A stretch of DNA of 53,126 nucleotides from Gemmatimonadaceae bacterium (GTDB taxonomy: Bacteria; Gemmatimonadota; Gemmatimonadetes; Gemmatimonadales; Gemmatimonadaceae): assembly GCA_024710705.1 (NCBI GenBank), contig JANJUF010000066.1:1-53126 (forward strand). Reading direction: 5' to 3'. The translations under genes and the position numbers were made by a program. Below are positions 47,952-53,126 of this stretch, piece after piece; positions within the stretch are counted from its first letter, which is position 1, and each line of letters begins with the position of its first letter. The notes beneath the pieces are model-generated. The model was given only the letters and a program-made list of their open reading frames with translations, searched no databases and was not told the DNA's origin.

Positions 47952-50002
47952 CCGCTGCCCTGCGCGGCCTCCCGAAGCTGTTGCACGAGCGTCGTCGGCG
48001 AATCGGTCGGCAGCTGGCAGGCATACCCACGGCACACAAACGCCAGCGCCGATCCCCCTTCCGCGCGGCGCTCCGCCATCAGCGGAAGCCCGGCCACTGC
48101 TGCGCCCTCGCCCCCCGCCAGCACAAGCGACGGCACGTACACACCCGCAGCCGCGCGAGCGAGCGTGGCGAATCGTTCCGCGCCTGGCGCGCCGGCGATC
48201 GCCAACTGCACGGCACCGTTCACGCTCAAGTCCGCCGCGCCCAGCAAGTGCCCGAACGCCAGCGGACTCCGCTGCATCGGCTGCGCCATCGTCGCCAGCA
48301 CGTACTCGCCGCGCCGTCGCGCGCTCGCGTCGCCAACGTACTCCGCGACCAGGAGCTGCAACTCCACGGCCAGCGAGGTGCCCGAGGGAATCGCGTTGTC
48401 TGTCACGTCGCGGGGACGCGTGACCAGCGGCTCGGCGTCATGCGCGGTGTCGAAGAACGCCCCGGCATCATCGGACCAATAGTCGCGCACACAGACCTCG
48501 TGCAGCGCCACCGCGGCATCGAGCCAACGGCGCTCGGACGTCAGCTGGTACAGCGCGAGGAACCCGAGCGCGACGGCCGCGTGATCCTCGAGGAACCCTT
48601 GGATGCGCGACACGCCGTCCCGCCACGAACGGCGTACCCGGCCGTCGACCACCATCTCGCGACGCAAGAACTCGCCCGCTTGCAGCGCGGAGTCGCGCAG
48701 CACCGGGTCGTCAAACGCGCGCGCGCCCTCGGCCATCGCCCGGAGCATCAGGCCGTTCCAGGACGCAAGCACCTTCTCGTCCCGCGCCGGCCGCTCGCGG
48801 GGGGCGCGCTTAGCGAAAAGCACCTGGCGCGCGCGCCGGAGCGCGGCCAGCACCTCCGTGACCGGCCGTCCGAGCTTCGTTGCGACGTCCTCGATCGACA
48901 CCGCGACGTGAAGGATGTTCACGCCCTCGAAATTTCCACCCGGTGACACGCCCCAATGCAACGCTGCGACTTCGGCGTCCTCGCCGAGCAGGGTCGCAAA
49001 CTCCGAGAAGCCCCACAGATAGAACCTTCCCTCGTGCCCTTCGCTGTCGGCGTCGAGCGACGCGTACCAGCCGCCGGAGGGATCCGTCATCTCGCGCCGC
49101 ACCCACGCGAACGTCTCCTCGGCGATCCGACGCGCCTCCGCATCGCCCGTGGCCTGCCAGAGGTGCACCGCCAGCCTCGCCAACAGTGCGTTGTCGTAGA
49201 GCATCTTCTCGAAGTGCGGCACCAGCCAGATGGCATCCACGCAGTAGCGATGGAAGCCCCCGCCGAGCTGGTCGTAGAGACCGCCCCGCGCCATCTTCGC
49301 GAAGGAGTGCTGCACCATCGCCAACGAATCGGCGCTGCCCGTGCGCGCCCAGTGCCTGAGCAGCGCGTCGAGCACCATCGCCTGCGGAAACTTCGGTGCG
49401 CCGCCGAAACCTCCTTCGCGCGCGTCGAACCAGTTGCGTAGCGCCGAGAGCGTGTCGCGCCACATCGCGTCGGTAAAGCGCCCTTCGGCGCTCGTCGGTG
49501 CCTCGGCCGCCGCGTAGATGCCCCTCAACGACGACGCACCCTTGAGCACCTCGTCGCGACGCGTGCGCCACGCCTCGCTCACCGAGACGAGGATCCGCTT
49601 GAAGGAGGGCAGGCCGTGCCGATCCTCGGGCGGGAAGTAGGTCCCGCCGAAGAACGGCACGCCGTCCGGCGTGAGGAACATCGTCATCGGCCAGCCACCG
49701 TGCCCGCTGATGGCCTGCACCGCCTGCATGTAGATCGAGTCCACGTCAGGGCGCTCCTCGCGATCCACCTTCACGTTCACGAAGAGTTGGTTCATCACCT
49801 GCGCCGTGGACGCATCCTCGAAGGACTCGTGGGCCATCACGTGGCACCAATGGCAGGCGGCGTAGCCGATGCTCAGCAGGACGGGGCGGTCGGTCTCCTT
49901 GGCGAGCGCAAAGGCTTCGGCGCCCCACGCATGCCAGTCCACCGGGTTGTCGGCGTGCTGTTGGAGATAGGGACTGGATTCGGCGGCGAGTCGGTTGGGC
50001 AT
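47948..50002 (-). CDS. DUF255 (YyaL/SSP411-like) thioredoxin-domain protein
   Basis: A 684-residue protein. The N-terminal thioredoxin-like domain has the family block [28 protein letters not shown] and the redox motif CHWC (Cys50-Cys53) in [16 protein letters not shown]. The rest is an (alpha/alpha)6-barrel of the six-hairpin glycosidase type ([48 protein letters not shown]). The family is widespread but its reaction is not settled. ATG 50002 has AAAGG nearby and a TAGACT hexamer (minus strand, 50017-50012) nine bases upstream, a possible promoter with a very short leader. It shares stop-codon bases with the zinc-ribbon gene. Confidence 0.93.
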   Translation of the reverse strand: MPNRLAAESSPYLQQHADNPVDWHAWGAEAFALAKETDRPVLLSIGYAACHWCHVMAHESFEDASTAQVMNQLFVNVKVDREERPDVDSIYMQAVQAISGHGGWPMTMFLTPDGVPFFGGTYFPPEDRHGLPSFKRILVSVSEAWRTRRDEVLKGASSLRGIYAAAEAPTSAEGRFTDAMWRDTLSALRNWFDAREGGFGGAPKFPQAMVLDALLRHWARTGSADSLAMVQHSFAKMARGGLYDQLGGGFHRYCVDAIWLVPHFEKMLYDNALLARLAVHLWQATGDAEARRIAEETFAWVRREMTDPSGGWYASLDADSEGHEGRFYLWGFSEFATLLGEDAEVAALHWGVSPGGNFEGVNILHVAVSIEDVATKLGRPVTEVLAALRRARQVLFAKRAPRERPARDEKVLASWNGLMLRAMAEGARAFDDPVLRDSALQAGEFLRREMVVDGRVRRSWRDGVSRIQGFLEDHAAVALGFLALYQLTSERRWLDAAVALHEVCVRDYWSDDAGAFFDTAHDAEPLVTRPRDVTDNAIPSGTSLAVELQLLVAEYVGDASARRRGEYVLATMAQPMQRSPLAFGHLLGAADLSVNGAVQLAIAGAPGAERFATLARAAAGVYVPSLVLAGGEGAAVAGLPLMAERRAEGGSALAFVCRGYACQLPTDSPTTLVQQLREAAQGSG

Positions 50003-50058
50003 CTACCTTTCAGTCTAGTGCTCCGCATGCCCTTCGTGCTCCCCCGACGCTGCCTGCG

Positions 50059-51612
50059 ATGACGGCTTCCCCCATTCCCGAGAGCGACCACCGCGGGCCG
50101 TGGGCCCAGGCCAGCGCGCTGGTGGTCGCGGCCACGCTGCTCCGCCTCGCGCTCGGCGCCTCCGTTCCGCTGGTGGCCGACGAGGCCTACTACTGGGAGT
50201 GGTCGCGCCGGCTCGAGTTCGGCTACTTCGACCATCCCCCGGCCATCGCGTGGCTCATCGCCGGTGGCACGCGGATTTTCGGCGATACGTCGCTGGGCGT
50301 GCGATTCTTCCCCATTCTCGCAGGCGCCGTGGGCTGCCTCGCAATCGTCGGCATGGCCGAGCGCCTGGCCGGCGCCGCCGCCGCGCGCTTCGCTGCCCTG
50401 CTCACGGCGGTGCTGCCGCTCTCGGCGGTGGGACTCGTGCTGGCGACGCCCGACGCGCCGCTCTTCGCCGCGATCGCCGTCACCCTGCTCTGCCTCCTCA
50501 TGGCCACCGAGCCAGGTACCGCGCCGCGGGAGCAACTGGGATGGTGGCTGGCCGCCGGATTCGCCGTCGGCGTCGCGATGGCCTCGAAGTTCACTGGCAT
50601 CCTCGTGCCGATGGCGGTCACGCTGGCCTTGGTGGTGAATCCTCGCCTGCGGCCGCAGCTGCGCCGCCCCGGTCCCTGGATTGCGGTGTTGGTGGCCTCG
50701 GTGGTTATGCTGCCGGTGCTGCTGTGGAATGCCGAGCATGACTGGATCGCGTTCCGATTCCAGCTCGGCCACGGCCTCGGCACCGCGGCTCGCGGAAGTT
50801 GGTGGCAACGGGAGCTCGAGCTCCTCGGCGGACAGATTGGACTGGCGACGCCGATTCTCTTCGTGCTGCTTGTGGGTGCCGTGTATCGCGCCTTCGCGCC
50901 CGCCGAGGACCAGCGCCGCTACCTGCTCGCGCAGGTGGCGCTGTTCTGTTTCCTGTTCTTCGTCTACAGCGCCACGAAGAAGCCGGTGGAGGCCAACTGG
51001 CCGGCCATCGCGTGGATACCGGCCATCGCGCTGCTGGCCGCGGCGCAGGCGGGGTCGCGCACCCGATGGGAACGCGCCGGTGCGTGGCTGGCGGGCGGAC
51101 TCACGGCGATCGTCCTGCTGCACACGGTGCGCCCCTTTCTCCCGATTCCCGCGTCGCGCGATCCCATCTCCCGCACGCATGGGTGGAGCGCGGTAGGAAA
51201 TATCGTGGAGGCGAACGGGGCGTTCGTCGCCCCAACCGTACCTGCACTGCACATCGCCGCCAATCGGTATCAGGACGCGGCGTTCCTCGCCTTCCATCTT
51301 CCGTCCCACCCCGGGGTGTTCGCGCTCAACCTGCGGTCCCGCCGCAACCAGTACGACCTCTGGCCACGATTCCGCGACGTGGCCGACTCCGGCGCGGCGC
51401 TGATGCTGTTGATGCCAGAGCGCACGGACAGCACCGAGCCGCCGGCCATAGCGGATCTTCGCGCCCACTTCGCCGAGGTCGAGCGACTCGATCGCATCCC
51501 GGTGCTGCGCGGCAGCGACGAGATCACCGCCCGGCGCCTCTGGCTCCTGAAGGGCTGGCGCGGCAGTTGGCCCGACGACTCCACCGACCCACTCGCCCAG
51601 AATCCACGATGA
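50059..51612 (+). CDS. GT39-like membrane glycosyltransferase (ArnT/PMT fold)
   Basis: A 517-residue integral membrane enzyme that would transfer sugar from a polyprenyl-phosphate donor on the periplasmic side. Eleven or so hydrophobic segments are present. The first periplasmic loop has the catalytic-type acidic pair in VADEAYYWEWSRRLEFGYFDHPPAIAWL (Asp41-Glu42, then Asp58-His59), the hallmark of the ArnT/GT39/GT83 group. The C-terminal soluble part (about residues 375-517) is variable. The acceptor, lipid A, protein or other glycan, is unknown. It is divergent from the DUF255 gene and coupled to the dipeptidase gene by an ATGA overlap. No ribosome-binding site is clear. Confidence 0.9.
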   Translation: MTASPIPESDHRGPWAQASALVVAATLLRLALGASVPLVADEAYYWEWSRRLEFGYFDHPPAIAWLIAGGTRIFGDTSLGVRFFPILAGAVGCLAIVGMAERLAGAAAARFAALLTAVLPLSAVGLVLATPDAPLFAAIAVTLLCLLMATEPGTAPREQLGWWLAAGFAVGVAMASKFTGILVPMAVTLALVVNPRLRPQLRRPGPWIAVLVASVVMLPVLLWNAEHDWIAFRFQLGHGLGTAARGSWWQRELELLGGQIGLATPILFVLLVGAVYRAFAPAEDQRRYLLAQVALFCFLFFVYSATKKPVEANWPAIAWIPAIALLAAAQAGSRTRWERAGAWLAGGLTAIVLLHTVRPFLPIPASRDPISRTHGWSAVGNIVEANGAFVAPTVPALHIAANRYQDAAFLAFHLPSHPGVFALNLRSRRNQYDLWPRFRDVADSGAALMLLMPERTDSTEPPAIADLRAHFAEVERLDRIPVLRGSDEITARRLWLLKGWRGSWPDDSTDPLAQNPR

Positions 51613-52994
51613 GTACGCCTGCCCAGCTTGATTCGGCGCTCGGCGCCTGGCTCGACGCCAACGACCAGCGCCTGCACGACGATCTCTTCGAGTTCCTGCG
51701 CATCCCAAGTGTGAGTGCACGTTCGGAGCACACGAAGGATGTTCGCGCTGCCGCCGAGTGGTTGCATCGCCATCTCGCGCGCATCGGCTTCGCCACCGAG
51801 ACGCTCGACACGCCCGGGCATCCGGTGGTGCTGGCCGAGTGGCGCAAGGCGCCGAAGGGCGCGCCGACGGTGCTGATCTACGGGCATTACGACGTGCAGC
51901 CGGCGGAGCCCCTCGAGCTGTGGACATCGCCAGCCTTCGAGCCGACGATCCGCAACGGCAACATCTACGCGCGTGGCAGCGTGGACGACAAAGGGCAGCT
52001 GTGGCTACACGTGGCCGCGCTGGAGGCGCACTTGGCGGCCCGCGGAACGCTGCCGGTGAACGTGATCGTCCTGGCCGAGGGCGAAGAGGAAGTCGGCTCC
52101 GAGCATCTCGCGCCGTTCATCGAGCAGCACAAGCAGCGTCTCGCGTGCGACGCGGTCGTGATCTCCGATTCCACGATGTTCGCGCCGGGCATCCCGAGCA
52201 TCCTGAGTTCGCTGCGCGGTCTCGCCTACTTGCAGGTGGACGTGACGGGTCCGAACTCGGACCTGCACTCGGGGATGTACGGCGGTGCGGTGGTGAATCC
52301 GGCGACGGCGTTGGCCCGCATCGTGGCGAGCTTCCACGACGCCGAGGGACGTGTAGCGATCCCCGGGTTCTACGACAAGGTGCGTCCGTTCCCCGACGCC
52401 GTGCGCAAGGGCATGCGTGCACTGCCGTTCGACGAAGCAGAGTTCACACAGCATCTTGCGGTTGACGCACTCGGTGGCGAACCGGGTTACACCACGCTCG
52501 AGAAACTGTGGACGCGTCCCACCTGCGAGGTGAACGGCCTGCTGAGCGGCTACACCGGCGAAGGCGCGAAGACCGTACTGCCGGGCCAGGCAATGCTGAA
52601 GGTGAGCTGTCGGCTCGTGCCGGATCAGGATCCGGCCGAGATCGGGCGTTTGCTCGAAGCCCACGTGCGCAAGGTCGCACCGAAGGGTGTGACGGTGAAG
52701 GTCACGCACTTGCATGGCGGCAACGCCTGGCGCGCGGAGCTGGAAGGGCCGTTGTACGATGCGGCCGCGCGCGCGTTGCACGGGGCGTTTGGACGCGCCC
52801 CGGTGATCACTGGCGAGGGCGGATCGATCCCGGTCGTCGGCGATTTCGCCAGCATTCTCGGCGCGCCGGTGCTGCTGATCGGATTCGGGCTGCCGGGCGA
52901 GAATGCGCATGCGCCCGACGAATGGATCAGCCAGGAGAACTTCCGGAAGGGAATGCGGGCGGTGGCGAGCTTGTGGGACGAGCTGAGGACGTAG
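51609..52994 (+). CDS. M20-family dipeptidase
   Basis: A 461-residue di-zinc dipeptidase of the cytosolic carnosinase/PepV-like branch. Metal ligands and catalytic residues are recognisable: His93 and Asp95 (YGHYDVQP), Asp127 (ARGSVDDKGQ), the catalytic Glu pair 159-160 in AEGEEEVGSE, Asp187 (VISDSTM) and His434 (ENAHAPDE). The lid domain includes TGPNSDLHSGMYGGAVVNPA. There is no signal peptide, so it would split dipeptides in the cytoplasm. The start overlaps the glycosyltransferase stop. A copy of the dispersed repeat begins 25 bases after its stop codon. Confidence 0.95.
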   Translation: MSTPAQLDSALGAWLDANDQRLHDDLFEFLRIPSVSARSEHTKDVRAAAEWLHRHLARIGFATETLDTPGHPVVLAEWRKAPKGAPTVLIYGHYDVQPAEPLELWTSPAFEPTIRNGNIYARGSVDDKGQLWLHVAALEAHLAARGTLPVNVIVLAEGEEEVGSEHLAPFIEQHKQRLACDAVVISDSTMFAPGIPSILSSLRGLAYLQVDVTGPNSDLHSGMYGGAVVNPATALARIVASFHDAEGRVAIPGFYDKVRPFPDAVRKGMRALPFDEAEFTQHLAVDALGGEPGYTTLEKLWTRPTCEVNGLLSGYTGEGAKTVLPGQAMLKVSCRLVPDQDPAEIGRLLEAHVRKVAPKGVTVKVTHLHGGNAWRAELEGPLYDAAARALHGAFGRAPVITGEGGSIPVVGDFASILGAPVLLIGFGLPGENAHAPDEWISQENFRKGMRAVASLWDELRT

Positions 52995-53018
52995 CGCGCA
53001 CCGCGGATGCGGGGGTGA

Positions 53019-53084
53019 ACTTCGATGCGGGGTGCCCTGCGACGCGGGGAGCGGGACCCGGATGCGGGACGATGCGGGGTGCGG
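53019..53084 (-). repeat. Dispersed intergenic repeat, copy 2 (inverted)
   Basis: The reverse complement of this 66-bp stretch matches 2687-2752 at about 61 of 66 positions. The differences are one base near the start of the unit, three adjacent bases in the middle and one near the end. It follows the dipeptidase stop. The remaining bases to the window end (53085-53126) are G-rich and hold no gene that I can support. Confidence 0.85.
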
Positions 53085-53126
53085 GGGGAGTTAACGGCGG
53101 TGCGGGGGGAGGGAGGAGCACAACAC

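Overview
The window is about 53 kb of GC-rich bacterial chromosome with tightly packed genes and almost no spacer DNA. Many genes overlap head to tail as ATGA or GTGA. The gene set combines a FadN/FadA-type beta-oxidation pair, an E1 2-oxoglutarate dehydrogenase, Mla-type lipid transport, a type II NADH dehydrogenase, the full nadB-nadA-nadC pathway, outer-membrane beta-barrel and secreted proteins, and a transmembrane Ser/Thr kinase. This fits a Gram-negative, aerobic, heterotrophic member of a group such as Gemmatimonadota. The phylum is my inference from protein style and GC content; there is no rRNA here to confirm it. I found no tRNA, rRNA, CRISPR array, prophage or intact insertion sequence.

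Layout. 1-1.1 kb: a BrnT-like toxin and its overlapping antitoxin, divergent from an XRE/NadS-like regulator, with a perfect palindrome between them. 1.1-5.2 kb: two secreted hydrolases (amidohydrolase, S9 dipeptidyl peptidase), separated by a repeat that recurs inverted at the far end of the window. 5.2-8.8 kb: a coupled catabolic operon of 2,4-dienoyl-CoA-reductase-like SDR, acyl-CoA dehydrogenase and APH-type kinase, followed by a small VTT-like membrane protein. 8.8-14.0 kb: small proteins, a nested inverted repeat, then thiolase and FadN-like genes on the minus strand. 14.2-15.9 kb: a solitary D12-class adenine methylase coupled to a histidine-kinase-like protein. 15.9-18.8 kb: a secreted protein, a FliA/WhiG-type sigma factor and an NtrC-type regulator, all minus strand. 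18.8-23.3 kb: DNA glycosylase, SRPBCC-epimerase fusion, cation/proton antiporter and small conserved proteins. 23.4-26.9 kb: a TetR-adaptor-ATPase-permease drug exporter operon. 26.9-29.8 kb: MsrP/MsrQ methionine sulfoxide repair and an RlmL-type methyltransferase. 29.8-33.9 kb: a beta-barrel protein divergent from a secreted cupredoxin followed by a sensor Ser/Thr kinase. 33.9-40.7 kb: sucA, a PIG-L deacetylase and NDH-2, translationally coupled. 40.7-47.3 kb: an MFS exporter, mlaE-mlaD and nadB-nadA-nadC. 47.3-48 kb: a broken cytochrome bd gene running into a tiny zinc-ribbon gene. 48-53 kb: a DUF255 thioredoxin-like protein, a GT39 glycosyltransferase and an M20 dipeptidase.

The most useful general observation is a fixed promoter geometry. 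At seven gene starts a TAnnnT hexamer ends exactly 6 nt before the start codon, and at two more a similar hexamer ends 5 nt before it. This implies leaderless or nearly leaderless mRNAs for the first genes of many transcription units, with coupling by overlap inside operons. The most system-like clusters are: (i) the SDR-ACAD-APH-kinase operon, which matches the logic of pathways that phosphorylate 4-hydroxyacyl-CoA (LvaA/C/D, ACAD10/11); (ii) the cupredoxin plus sensor-kinase unit; (iii) the methylase plus kinase-like pair; and (iv) the divergent toxin and XRE regulator around one operator.
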